DNA of 64,000 bases, taken from NCBI RefSeq assembly GCF_006715085.1, contig NZ_VFMM01000001.1:1736001-1800000 (forward strand), in the 5' to 3' direction. This document shows positions 43,278 to 51,312 of this stretch, piece after piece. The notes beneath the pieces are model-generated. The model saw nothing but the letters and a program-made list of their open reading frames with translations. It had not been told where the DNA came from and searched no databases. A program made the position numbers and the translations under genes. This stretch comes from Kribbella jejuensis (GTDB lineage Bacteria > Actinomycetota > Actinomycetes > Propionibacteriales > Kribbellaceae). Positions within the stretch are counted from its first letter, which is position 1; each line of letters starts with the position of its first letter.

Positions 43278-43973
43278 ATGCCACACCTTCTCCTCTGGGA
43301 TATCGACCACACACTCATCGAGAATTCTGGTGTGAGCAAGGCCATATACTCGACGGCATTCGAGCTTGTGACCTCCATTGCATCTGCAGTACCGCCGGTC
43401 ACGGAAGGCAAGACAGATCGCCTGATAATGAGCGAGCTGTTTACTTCGAATGGCATCGAAGTGCCAGAATGGCCGAGGATTCACTCCGCTCTCCGATCCG
43501 CGGGCAAGATGCATGAAAGCCAGCTGAAGAAGATAGGTCATACGCTCCCCGGTGTCCGAAAGCTGTTGGAGACAATCACCTGTCGCCCGGGCATAATTCA
43601 GACCGTAGTGACCGGCAACATCGCCGAAAATGCACGGGTCAAGCTTGCCGCTTTCGCCCTCCAGGACTTTCTAGTACTCGAAGCCGGCGGATACGGCTCG
43701 GACAGCGAGGATCGCGCCGAGCTCGTCCGCCTGGCAAAAGCCCGTTGTTCTGCCATTTCTGGCACGGTATTTGACTCCGAGAACACAACCGTCATCGGCG
43801 ACACCCCACGCGATGTCGAAGCCGGGCACCGAGCCGGTGCGAGGGTCGTTGCCGTTGCTACAGGGCCCGACTCCGAGAGCCGACTGAACTCCGCAGGCGC
43901 GGACGCGGTGCTGCCAGATCTGTCCGACACGAGCAGAGTTCTCGACCTGTTGATCGGACCCGGTCACCTCTAA
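43278..43973 (+). CDS. HAD-family hydrolase
   Basis: A 231-residue HAD phosphatase, phosphoglycolate phosphatase-like. Motif I is LLWDIDHTLIE, motif II VVTGN, motif III is likely the lysine in ENARVKLAAF, and motif IV is TVIGDTPRDVEAGHRAGARVVAVATG. It is divergent from the XRE-DUF5919 operon. ATG at 43278 with AAGG upstream. Substrate unknown. Confidence 0.88.
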   Translation: MPHLLLWDIDHTLIENSGVSKAIYSTAFELVTSIASAVPPVTEGKTDRLIMSELFTSNGIEVPEWPRIHSALRSAGKMHESQLKKIGHTLPGVRKLLETITCRPGIIQTVVTGNIAENARVKLAAFALQDFLVLEAGGYGSDSEDRAELVRLAKARCSAISGTVFDSENTTVIGDTPRDVEAGHRAGARVVAVATGPDSESRLNSAGADAVLPDLSDTSRVLDLLIGPGHL

Positions 43974-44171
43974 CTGCTGTTGACAGTCGCTGCCCGTTCA
44001 AGTTCTCCTCTACGGAGCAAGGACGCACAGGACATTCACGCATCTCAGGACGTCCCTTAAGCGTCCCTCAGGGCGGTACCCACGTCCTGTGGCGCCCCGT
44101 AACTTCATCGGCACATGAAGCCTCTCGCAAAGGCCGGAGTCATGAGAGTTATTGCCGAACGGGGAAACACA

Positions 44172-44498
44172 GTGGGTACGCGGACAGTGTGCGGGTATCT
44201 CAGGAAGCAATTCATGATGCCCAGCGTCGAGGTTGCCGCCTTGCGTCAGCTAATCCTGGACTGCGCGACTGAAAATGGCGTGGTAGTGGACATGATCTTC
44301 GAGGACGAACTCGACATGGCCACCGATCAGCTCGCTGAGTGCCTCTTTGCTCTCCTCGGCGCAGATGAGCCGGTCATGATCGTTCCGGACCTCTCACATT
44401 TTGCGGGCAACGGGAATCCGCTCGAGGCCAGAAGAGACTTCGAGCGGGAGGGAGTCAAGATCCTGGTCGCCCGGAATCGACCGCCAATTCATCAATAG
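44172..44498 (+). CDS. Degenerate serine-recombinase-like N-terminal domain protein
   Basis: A 108-residue protein that resembles the resolvase N-terminal fold: TVCGYLRKQFMMPSVEVAALRQLILDCATENGVVVDMIFEDEL, then LLGADEPVMIVPDLSHFAGNGNPLEARRDFEREGVKILV. The catalytic YxRVS motif of resolvases is here GYLRKQ, lacking the serine, and there is no DNA-binding C-terminal domain, so recombinase activity is unlikely. GTG 44172 with GGGGA upstream is preferred; ATG 44115 and 44142 are in frame. It is the last recognisable gene before the toxin operon. Confidence 0.5.
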   Translation: MGTRTVCGYLRKQFMMPSVEVAALRQLILDCATENGVVVDMIFEDELDMATDQLAECLFALLGADEPVMIVPDLSHFAGNGNPLEARRDFEREGVKILVARNRPPIHQ

Positions 44499-44702
44499 GA
44501 CAGGGTCCAGATCTGCAAAGCCGGCGGAGCGGGCGTGCCGAGTATGGAGTTGTTCTCCTCGACTGTCCTTCGAACTCCGCGCCCGTTCCGTCATTCCAGT
44601 CGGTGTCACATTCCATGCGGCCGCGACCTTTCCCGTGGACCCGGCGACTGTCATTGAGGCAGCACCGATGTCCCTCCGCCCATGCCAGGAAGGTGAACGT
44701 AG

Positions 44703-44963
44703 ATGTCGCAAGTGCAACAACTGAAGGGGCAGCTCTATCAGGTCGCCACTGAGGCGACGCAGGGTGCGGCGAGCCTCGGTGGTTTCAAAATGCGTTTCGG
44801 TCAGAGTGCGGTGCAGGTGCTGGCGTTGATTCAAGGATCGGCGACGAATGCTGACGCCGATATCAGTCAGCTGCTCGACGCAGCCGGGAGAGCTGTTGAG
44901 CAGGCGTCGGAAGCGCTGCAGATTGCCGCGCACGGCTGCAAGAATTACGCCGACCAGATCTAG
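44703..44963 (+). CDS. Small helical protein upstream of the deaminase toxin
   Basis: An 86-residue, almost wholly helical protein: SQVQQLKGQLYQVATEATQGAA, a GGFKMRF turn, then VLALIQGSATNADADISQLLDAAGRAVEQASEALQIAAHGCKNY. Size and helical-hairpin character recall WXG100/ESAT-6-like proteins or the small helical partners of type VII-secreted toxins, but WxG is absent. AAGGTG precedes the ATG. The toxin gene follows after 11 bases. A role as secretion partner or chaperone is inference from position and fold. Confidence 0.65.
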   Translation: MSQVQQLKGQLYQVATEATQGAASLGGFKMRFGQSAVQVLALIQGSATNADADISQLLDAAGRAVEQASEALQIAAHGCKNYADQI

Positions 44964-44974
44964 CGGCGACGCTT

Positions 44975-45691
44975 ATGCCGTCGGAGCTGCAACGGGTCGC
45001 ATCCGAACTGCTGGCGTGCATTGACCGCATCCCCGACATGGTCGCGTACCTCTCACGCACGGCCACACGTTGCCGGGAGCAAGCGGCGTATCTCGCGCAG
45101 TTCGGGTCGAGCAATCCAGCCGCGCATACGGCGGCCCTGCAGCTCGACACCGCTGCCCGGGCATGTGACGAGGCGGCTGAGTACGCCGGTCGGGTTCCAC
45201 TACGTGCACGTAGTTGGGTTGATCAAATGGTCAGCGGCGGACGCACCGTGCCCCGCTCGAACGGAGGATCTGTTCCGCGTCCTCAATCTAACCCAGCCGA
45301 CAGCGATCCTGACTCGATTATGCGCAGGCTCCCCAAGCGGAATCCTGACAATAACGACCCAACCACGGGGATTCTCGTTGACGAGACCGGCAAACGGCAA
45401 AGCTTTGTCAGCGGCCGCGGAGATTACCTGGAAGAGAAGGCGCTCGACCTCTGCAAAGAGAAAGGCTGGCAGCCATTCGACCGGACCCGACACACAGAGA
45501 TCAAGGTCGCGGTGCACATGCGCCTGACCGGGGTCGAGCGAGCGACCCTATACCTCAACAACGAACCATGCGATATCCCAGGGGCCAACTGCCGGATTCT
45601 GCTGCCGCGATTCCTGCCGCCTGGAGCAGAACTTGTAGTATATGGCCCGAACGGCTACCGCGAGACTTTCAAAGGCAAGAGCGAAGGATGA
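44975..45691 (+). CDS. DddA/SCP1.201-like cytidine deaminase toxin
   Basis: A 238-residue two-part toxin. Residues 1-90 are helical (ELQRVASELLACIDRIPDMVAYL) and would be the delivery part; a Pro/Ser/Asn linker follows; residues about 130-238 form a deaminase of the SCP1.201/DddA type. The zinc site is H173 with catalytic E175 (RHTEIK) and C199 and C206 (EPCDIPGANC), then LLPRFLPPGAELVVYGPNG, the family ending. Family members deaminate cytosine in DNA and kill rival cells. Its TGA overlaps the immunity gene ATG. Whether it acts on single- or double-stranded DNA cannot be read from the sequence. Confidence 0.85.
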   Translation: MPSELQRVASELLACIDRIPDMVAYLSRTATRCREQAAYLAQFGSSNPAAHTAALQLDTAARACDEAAEYAGRVPLRARSWVDQMVSGGRTVPRSNGGSVPRPQSNPADSDPDSIMRRLPKRNPDNNDPTTGILVDETGKRQSFVSGRGDYLEEKALDLCKEKGWQPFDRTRHTEIKVAVHMRLTGVERATLYLNNEPCDIPGANCRILLPRFLPPGAELVVYGPNGYRETFKGKSEG

Positions 45692-46167
45692 CACCGGAGA
45701 TGAGTTCTACCATCACGGCCTCCTACCGGAGCAAAGACGGAACCATGAAACTCGCGACCGAAAGCGACGTATCACGGTTCCTTGCACGCATGTTGAAGGA
45801 AGCGGTGATCGACCATGACAACACCTGCGCTTGGCTCTACATCGACGGGCGGCCGGTCGACGAGGACGGCATCGCGGACCATGAAATGCGCGTGGGAGTA
45901 ATTCCCAACTTCCCTGAGTCGGACCCCGACAACAAGCACACCGTCAGGTCGTCGGCCTGGACTCTCGGGTTCACCGACGTTCGCGGGAGCATGTACGTCA
46001 AGGGTCGAGACAGCGGCCTGGAGGAGGTTCCGCTCTTCACCCAGGGACACGACGAGAGCTTTCCTGGTGACTCCCTCATTGACGGCGACGTCGTCAAGAA
46101 CGCCATCCTCGACGCGCTGAGGACGGGAGAACGCCCCACCAACGTGGCATGGTCCCCCACTCGCTAG
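45688..46167 (+). CDS. Imm1-family immunity protein
   Basis: A 159-residue protein with the Imm1 pattern: TITASYRSKDGTMKLATESDVSRFLARML, a central ADHEMRVGVIP strand, and the diagnostic ending VVKNAILDALRTGERPTNVAWSP. Imm1 proteins are known partners of SCP1.201/DddA-type deaminases and bind them to block the active site. It overlaps the toxin gene by 4 bases (ATGA), ensuring joint translation. ATG 45688 or 45700 may be the start. Confidence 0.85.
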   Translation: MTPEMSSTITASYRSKDGTMKLATESDVSRFLARMLKEAVIDHDNTCAWLYIDGRPVDEDGIADHEMRVGVIPNFPESDPDNKHTVRSSAWTLGFTDVRGSMYVKGRDSGLEEVPLFTQGHDESFPGDSLIDGDVVKNAILDALRTGERPTNVAWSPTR

Positions 46168-46330
46168 CCGCATCGCGACTGACTCTCCTCTGGACCACGC
46201 CGCGACCGAATTCCTGGCCACCCGTGCACCCATCCTCCGTTGAGTGGAGACGGTCCGACCGTTGATCGGATTCGATGTTTTCGGCCTGAATTCGATGCGT
46301 CACCTTGCAACCACGCACCACCGGCTGGGT

Positions 46331-46458
46331 CGGCTCGGGTGTGGGCAGTCCGTCTCGCGCAGGAGACGGTTGGGTGGGTGGGAGCGGGGTGTGGCACAGC
46401 CGCCTCCAAGCCACGGACAGGACCGCGTGGGCTCGGCACAGTCGCCTTTCAACCCCGG
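46331..46458 (-). repeat. Dispersed repeat, copy C (inverted relative to copy A)
   Basis: Read on the minus strand it aligns with 40781-40920: CCGGGGTTG, GACTGTGCCGAGCCCACGCGG, GTGCCACACCCCGCTCCCAC, and a final CCCACACCCGA. With copy A it forms a long, imperfect inverted repeat around the island. Confidence 0.65.
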
Positions 46459-46511
46459 CCCGACAAACACAGTCAGCCCAGGCGTCGGCAGGCCGTCCCA
46501 GCGCAGAAAAA

Positions 46512-46590
46512 CAGTCGGGTGGGTGGGAGCGGGGTGCAGCACCGCGACGTCCGAGCCATAGACAGGGCCGCGTGGGCTCGCCACAGTCCC
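46512..46590 (-). repeat. Dispersed repeat, copy B (partial)
   Basis: A second, shorter inverted copy, tandem to copy C: GGCGAGCCCACGCGGCCCTG, then GGCTCGGACGTCGCGGTG and CCCCGCTCCCACCCACCC. Its GCTCGGACGTCGC is closer to copy A than to copy C. Confidence 0.6.
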
Positions 46591-46593
46591 CGT

Positions 46594-46887
46594 TCAGAAG
46601 TCGGTGCCGGTTGGGTGCATGAGGGCTCGGATTTCGACGCTGCGGTCGGGGGTTTGGGTGTCGGGGAGGAGGTGGGCCAGTTCGATGGCGCGGGCTCGGT
46701 TTTCTACGTCGATGACGTAGTAGCCGTCGATGCGGGTCGGCTCGCTTGCCGGGAGTTGGACGGACAGTTGGGGGTCGGCGAGCAGTTCGCCGCTGACGAG
46801 TTCGCCGGCGTCGTAGGCAGCCCGTTCGAACTCGTCGCGGGGTAGGCGTGGGTCACCGGCACCTTGCAGGATCAGTAGGAATTTCAT
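46594..46887 (-). CDS. YCII-family protein
   Basis: A 97-residue YCII-related protein: MKFLLILQGAGDPRLPRDEFERAAYDAGELVSGELLADPQLSVQL, then DGYYVIDVENRARAIELAHLLPD. The DGPF motif is changed to RIDGYYV. The start is ATG at 46887 with GAGGAG upstream. It is the first chromosomal gene to the right of the island. Confidence 0.82.
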   Translation of the reverse strand: MKFLLILQGAGDPRLPRDEFERAAYDAGELVSGELLADPQLSVQLPASEPTRIDGYYVIDVENRARAIELAHLLPDTQTPDRSVEIRALMHPTGTDF

Positions 46888-46947
46888 CGGCGCTCTCCTC
46901 TCATCGAAAGGACGGAGCTGAGCGCCGGGTTTTGACATGATGGGCCG

Positions 46948-47490
46948 ATGTTCGTGCGTACCGAGCGGCTGAGTGTGCGCCGCTTCACGGCCGGGGACGC
47001 CGAGCGGTTCGCGGCGTACCGCTCGGATCCGGTCGTTGCCCGCTTCCAGGGGTGGGAGGCGCCGGTTGCACTCGCCGACGCGCGGGAGACGGTCGAGCGG
47101 TTCGCGGCGGGTGATCCGGAGGCACCCGGCTGGTTCCAGTACGCCGTCGCGCTGGACGACGTACTGATCGGGGATCTCGGGCTGAAGCTGCACGAGAACC
47201 GGATGCAGGCCGAGCTCGGGTTCACGCTCGCGACCGAGTACCAGGGCCACGGGTATGCGTCCGAGGCGGTCCGCGGTCTGCTGCAGCACCTGTTCGTGGA
47301 TCGTCAACTGCACAAGGTGTCCGCCGAGTGCGACGCCCGCAACACCGCGTCGGCCCGCCTACTGGAACGGGTGGGTTTCACGCGCGAGGGGCTGCGCCTG
47401 TCCCACACCTGGTTCAAGGGCGAGTGGACCGACGACCTGCTGTACGGATATCTCAACCCGAAGCAGCCCACGCCCGTGCCGTCAGCCTGA
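46948..47490 (+). CDS. GNAT acetyltransferase, RimJ/RimL type
   Basis: A 180-residue RimJ/RimL-like acetyltransferase: FVRTERLSVRRFTAGDAERFAAYRSDP, then ELGFTLATEYQGHGYASEAVRGLLQHLF and the characteristic HKVSAECDARNTASARLLERVGFTREG and [10 protein letters not shown]. Probably acetylates a protein N-terminus or a small molecule. It ends 38 bases inside the convergent methyltransferase gene. Confidence 0.88.
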   Translation: MFVRTERLSVRRFTAGDAERFAAYRSDPVVARFQGWEAPVALADARETVERFAAGDPEAPGWFQYAVALDDVLIGDLGLKLHENRMQAELGFTLATEYQGHGYASEAVRGLLQHLFVDRQLHKVSAECDARNTASARLLERVGFTREGLRLSHTWFKGEWTDDLLYGYLNPKQPTPVPSA

Positions 47491-48214
47491 TCGACCCGTC
47501 CGCTTCGATCGGCAACCGCTCCCGTACGGCGTCCCGGATCGCGTCCTGGTCCGCCGGGTCCAGACTCCGCAGGTACGCCGGCGCCACGCCCTGCCCGCCG
47601 AGGAACGGCTGCCAGTAGTCGTCGAACGACGCGAAGACGGTCGGTACGACGATCTCCCGCGTCCGCACGTCCAGGAACCCGGCCGCGCGGTATATCCGTT
47701 TCAGGCCCTCGGCTGTACAAAATGCGAACCGCCGGCCCTCGTCGGCCTCATGATCCTGCGGCCGTACGGCGAGCATCGCGTCGAAGAAGTACCGCATCAG
47801 CTGCATCCCGCCTGCGTAGTCCCACACGTAGACGGCGACCGTGCTGCCGATCTCCCGCATCCGGCGCAGCGCGTGGACCCGTTCCGGGATGAAGTTCAGC
47901 ACCAGCCCGGCAACGACAGCGTCGTACGGCCCGTCCGGCAGCTCGGCCGCGGACCGCACCTCGAACGCCGCCCGCGGATCGTCGACGGTCTGCTTCGCGT
48001 ACCCGACGAACCCCTCCGACGGGTCGATGCCGAGCACCGACGCCGGCGCGGCCGTCCGCAGGATCGTGCTGGTCAGCGCACCCGTACCGCAGCCGACGTC
48101 GAGCCACCGCAGCCCCGGCGGCTGGTCCAGCCAGTCGACGAACTCGGCCGCCACCAGCCGGCTCCAGCGGCCGACGTACGACTCGTAGATTCCCCCGCTC
48201 GACCACTCACTCAC
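47453..48214 (-). CDS. Class I SAM-dependent methyltransferase
   Basis: A 253-residue methyltransferase: SAM motif I is [18 protein letters not shown], followed by [15 protein letters not shown], then [19 protein letters not shown] and [21 protein letters not shown]. It resembles UbiE/Methyltransf_11 proteins. The start is GTG at 48214, overlapping the upstream SDR stop by GTGA, so both are coupled. Substrate unknown. Confidence 0.88.
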   Translation of the reverse strand: MSEWSSGGIYESYVGRWSRLVAAEFVDWLDQPPGLRWLDVGCGTGALTSTILRTAAPASVLGIDPSEGFVGYAKQTVDDPRAAFEVRSAAELPDGPYDAVVAGLVLNFIPERVHALRRMREIGSTVAVYVWDYAGGMQLMRYFFDAMLAVRPQDHEADEGRRFAFCTAEGLKRIYRAAGFLDVRTREIVVPTVFASFDDYWQPFLGGQGVAPAYLRSLDPADQDAIRDAVRERLPIEADGSIRLTARAWAASG

Positions 48215-49137
48215 CTTTGCAGGATCGAGGGCAGCGCGACTCCGGTCAACGTCTCGGACACCTGCCACAGCCGGGCGTTGGTGGCCGGATCGGTGGCGGT
48301 CTTCGGGTTGCGGACCTGCGTGGTCTTGCCGACCAGGCCGAAGATTCCGTTCGGTCCGTAGTACGCACCGGACTTGGCGGCCGGGTCGGCGGCCGCGAAC
48401 AGCAGCGGCTCCGTGCCGGTCTCGACGTCCTGCTTGGGCAGCGGGTTGTGCCGCATGAAGAACTTGTTGAGCGCCGACTGGCGGCCCAGCGAGGCACCGG
48501 CCGTCTGCAGGTTGGTCCGCGTGTAGCCCGGGTGCGCGGCCACGCTGACCAGGCCCCAGTCGCGGTCGGCCGACAGCTTGGCGAGGTGGTTGCTGAGCAT
48601 CAGGTCGGCCAGCTTGGACTGCGCGTACGCCGACGTCGGCCGGTAGCCCCGCTCCCACTGCAGGTTGTCGAAGCCGATCTTGCCCAGGTACGCCGCTCCG
48701 CTCGACATTGTCGCGATCCGCGGGGCCGGGGCGGCCAGGATGAGCGGCAGCAGCCGGACCGTGAGCGCGAACGGGCCGAGGTAGTTCGACCCGAACTGCA
48801 GCTCGAACCCGTCCTTGGTGGTCAGCCGGGTCGGCGGCGTCATCACGCCGGCGTTGTTCACCAGCAGGTCCAGGTGCGACTCGTCGGCGGACAGTTGTTC
48901 GGCGAACTCCTGCACCGACGCCAGGTCGGCGAGATCGATCCGCCGTACCTCGAGCTGAGCGTCGGGGTGCTCCGCGAGGATCTCGGCGCGGGCGGCCTCG
49001 CCCTTGGACGGGGTGCGGACCGCCATCACCACGCGAGCACCGGCGGCGGCGAGGCGCTTGGTGGCCTCTTTGCCGGTACCGCTGTTCGCGCCGGTGACGA
49101 CGACGAGCTTGCCGGTCTGGTCGGGGACGTCGTACAT
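48211..49137 (-). CDS. Short-chain dehydrogenase/reductase
   Basis: A 308-residue SDR similar to retinol dehydrogenase/WW-oxidoreductase-like members: [44 protein letters not shown], then the catalytic SSGAAYLG and YAQSK. It is divergent from the TetR gene at 49236 and begins 9 bases after GGAGAG. Three operator-like palindromes in the gap imply TetR control. Substrate unknown. Confidence 0.9.
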   Translation of the reverse strand: MYDVPDQTGKLVVVTGANSGTGKEATKRLAAAGARVVMAVRTPSKGEAARAEILAEHPDAQLEVRRIDLADLASVQEFAEQLSADESHLDLLVNNAGVMTPPTRLTTKDGFELQFGSNYLGPFALTVRLLPLILAAPAPRIATMSSGAAYLGKIGFDNLQWERGYRPTSAYAQSKLADLMLSNHLAKLSADRDWGLVSVAAHPGYTRTNLQTAGASLGRQSALNKFFMRHNPLPKQDVETGTEPLLFAAADPAAKSGAYYGPNGIFGLVGKTTQVRNPKTATDPATNARLWQVSETLTGVALPSILQR

Positions 49138-49153
49138 ATTGCACTCTCCATAA

Positions 49154-49222
49154 AAGACTGGTGGTCTGTTATGTCGAGACGTTATCAGACCAGCGGTCCG
49201 ATAACAACAGACCGTCGGTCTG
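49154..49222. promoter_or_regulatory. Three TetR operators with consensus CAGACC-N3-GGTCTG
   Basis: A perfect copy CAGACCGTCGGTCTG lies at 49208-49222, and diverged copies at 49186-49200 (CAGACCAGCGGTCCG) and 49154-49168 (AAGACTGGTGGTCTG). Centres are 32 and 22 bp apart, about three and two helical turns. TAGAAT (49223-49228) adjoins the perfect copy and ends 7 bases before the TetR ATG. Confidence 0.8.
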
Positions 49223-49235
49223 TAGAATCTGTGAC

Positions 49236-49910
49236 ATGAACTTCAAGCGCGCCCGCAATCCGGAGCAGCGGGCCGAGCGGCGGCGGGCGATCCTGCGGAC
49301 CGCGGCCGCGATGCTGACCGAGATGCCGGTCGCCGACGTCAGCCTGAACGAGCTGAGCCGTCGGGTCGGCCTGGCGAAGTCGAACGTGCTGAACTACTTC
49401 GACTCCCGCGAGGCCGTGCTGCTCGAACTGTCCGGCAGCGAGCTGACGGCCTGGGTGCAGGACCTGTCCGCAGCCCTGTCCGAGGTCTCACCGCAGTTGC
49501 CGAGCGCGGAGCGCGGCGAACTGCTGATCACCGCTGTCGTCGGCACGCTGGGCAAGCGGCCGGTGCTCTGCGACCTGATCAGTGCGCAGGCGGCGGTGCT
49601 GGAGCGGAACATCACGACGGAGACCGCGCTGGCGTTCAAGCGCTCGGCCGCGGTCGCGTACCAGGAGATGATCGCGGTGGTGGCCGGCGTCCTGCCGGAG
49701 CTCGGCCGGGAGGGAGCGGGCCGTTTCATCGCCACCGCGACCCTCCTCGCGGGCGCGGTCTGGACCCACTCCCATCCGGTACCGGCGATCCTGGCCGCCT
49801 ACGAGGCCGACCCGGCACTCGAGGCGATCAGGATGAACTTCGAGCCGTCACTGACCGACGGCCTCAGAACCTTGCTGTACGGCGCAATGCCGAGGGATCA
49901 GGGGAGGTAG
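49236..49910 (+). CDS. TetR/AcrR family transcriptional regulator
   Basis: A 224-residue TetR protein: [59 protein letters not shown] is the DNA-binding head, with a helical C-terminal domain. ATG 49236 is probably leaderless. Three matching palindromes upstream make it the likely repressor of itself and of the SDR/methyltransferase operon. Confidence 0.92.
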   Translation: MNFKRARNPEQRAERRRAILRTAAAMLTEMPVADVSLNELSRRVGLAKSNVLNYFDSREAVLLELSGSELTAWVQDLSAALSEVSPQLPSAERGELLITAVVGTLGKRPVLCDLISAQAAVLERNITTETALAFKRSAAVAYQEMIAVVAGVLPELGREGAGRFIATATLLAGAVWTHSHPVPAILAAYEADPALEAIRMNFEPSLTDGLRTLLYGAMPRDQGR

Positions 49911-50749
49911 TAGTTCGGGTTCGGGAGCTTGAAGGTGCGGTCGGCGAAGCCGCCCTTGAGGTCGGAGAACTGGTCGCCGAAGTTCGCGACGATCTCGTAG
50001 CCGAGGGATTCGATGTGGGCGCGGGTCGCCGACTTGTAGTGGATCGTCGTACACGAGCCGTTCTTGTCGTCGGCGCAGGCCTGCTTCAGGTAGTCCGGGT
50101 AGTCGGCAACGGCCGGCTTCGTGAACAGGCCGTCCTCGCCGTTGGTCAGCGTGGTCGGCGCCGGGTAGCCCGCGTCGACCCCGATCCCGTCCGAGGTCAG
50201 GTTGCCGAGCGTCGCCTGCTCCTGCGCGGCACCGCGGCCGGTCAGGTAGAAGATCGCGTAGCCGTCCCGCGCGGCGGTCTTGACCAGGTCGACCATGCCG
50301 GGCACGGCCGGGAACTTCTGGTTCAGCACGAAGTCCGCGTTGCTGGTCGGGTTGAACGCCCAGTTGCTGGCGATCTCGTAGTTCCAGGTGGCCAGCGTGG
50401 TGTCGTCGACGTCCAGCAGGATCGCCTTCTTCTTGCTGGTGCGGTGCGGGACCGAGATCCAGCGGGTACCGGCCGCGGCGACCTTCTGCGCTTCCTTCGC
50501 GTAGTTGCTGTCGGCAGCGAAGTTACCGGTGCCGAGCGGGTCGCCGTAGTAGTTGCGCAGCTGCTGGCGCAGTACGTCGATGTTCGTGACGTCGTCCGCG
50601 CGGTGCGGCGTGGACGTCTGGATCGCGGGCTGCTGGGTGGCGGCACCGGCCGAGTACGCGACCCCGCCGACAACCGATGTCATCGCGACCGCGGCGACGC
50701 TGGTCAGGACCATCCGGCGGGACGGCCGGCGCCAGGAACGGAATGCCAT
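49898..50749 (-). CDS. Secreted HAD-family acid phosphatase
   Basis: A 283-residue exported HAD phosphatase of the acid phosphatase class B/plant-type group. The N-terminus SWRRPSRRMVLTSVAAVAMTSVVGGVAYSAGA has paired arginines and a hydrophobic core, suggesting Tat or Sec export. Motif I is ILLDVDDTTLATWNYE, motif II IFYLTGRG and motif IV VANFGDQFSDLKGGF. It ends 13 bases inside the convergent TetR gene. Phosphate scavenging outside the cell is the likely role. Confidence 0.87.
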   Translation of the reverse strand: MAFRSWRRPSRRMVLTSVAAVAMTSVVGGVAYSAGAATQQPAIQTSTPHRADDVTNIDVLRQQLRNYYGDPLGTGNFAADSNYAKEAQKVAAAGTRWISVPHRTSKKKAILLDVDDTTLATWNYEIASNWAFNPTSNADFVLNQKFPAVPGMVDLVKTAARDGYAIFYLTGRGAAQEQATLGNLTSDGIGVDAGYPAPTTLTNGEDGLFTKPAVADYPDYLKQACADDKNGSCTTIHYKSATRAHIESLGYEIVANFGDQFSDLKGGFADRTFKLPNPNYYLP

Positions 50750-50841
50750 GGGTGACCCTTTCGGAACAGGAATGCTTGCCAGGGCACGCTAACCCCGTCA
50801 CCGGCCGTTCGGCTGGACGTCAAGGGGAATCCTGCGGATGT

Positions 50842-51312
50842 TCACACCTGCTTGAGGTAGCGATGGCACGGCACCGGCAACGTACCGTCGCCGACCGACG
50901 CCGGATAGTCGAACGCCCCGCCGTCGGTCCAGCCGTTCCGCTCGTAGAACCGCCGAGCGCGCGCGTTACCGGTCGCAACCGCCAACCAGGCTTCGCCGTA
51001 CCCGTCCGCTTTCACCTGCCGCTCCGCCTCCGCGAGCAGCTCCGCGGCAACCCCCGATCCGCGGTAGGCGCTGCCGACGTACACCTGCTCGACCTCGTCC
51101 CCCACCACCATCACGAATCCGGCGACCGCGTCCCCCACAACGGCAACCGTGGTGTCGGCGATCCGTTCTGCCGCACGGGTGCCGAACGATTCCTCGGTCC
51201 GTACGGCGACCAACGCGTCCGGCACATGCCCGAGATGCCCGTCCTGCCAACCGGCGTACCAGATCTCGGCAATCGCCTCTGCATCAGCAGGAACCGCAGG
51301 TCTGACTGTCAT
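50842..51312 (-). CDS. GNAT family N-acetyltransferase
   Basis: A 156-residue GNAT: VRPAVPADAEAIAEIWYAGWQDGHLGHVPD at the N-terminus, EQVYVGSAYRGSGVAAELLAEAERQ at the acetyl-CoA loop, and NARARRFYERNGWTDGG. Substrate unknown. It is divergent from the hypothetical gene at 51331, with only 18 bases between. Confidence 0.88.
   Translation of the reverse strand: MTVRPAVPADAEAIAEIWYAGWQDGHLGHVPDALVAVRTEESFGTRAAERIADTTVAVVGDAVAGFVMVVGDEVEQVYVGSAYRGSGVAAELLAEAERQVKADGYGEAWLAVATGNARARRFYERNGWTDGGAFDYPASVGDGTLPVPCHRYLKQV

Larger units (their letters stand above)
46168..46593. other. Non-coding right end of the island
   Basis: No gene is visible. From 46168 to about 46330 the sequence is unremarkable; the rest consists of repeat copies C and B. 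The chromosome-like GC content resumes within the repeats. Confidence 0.6.
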
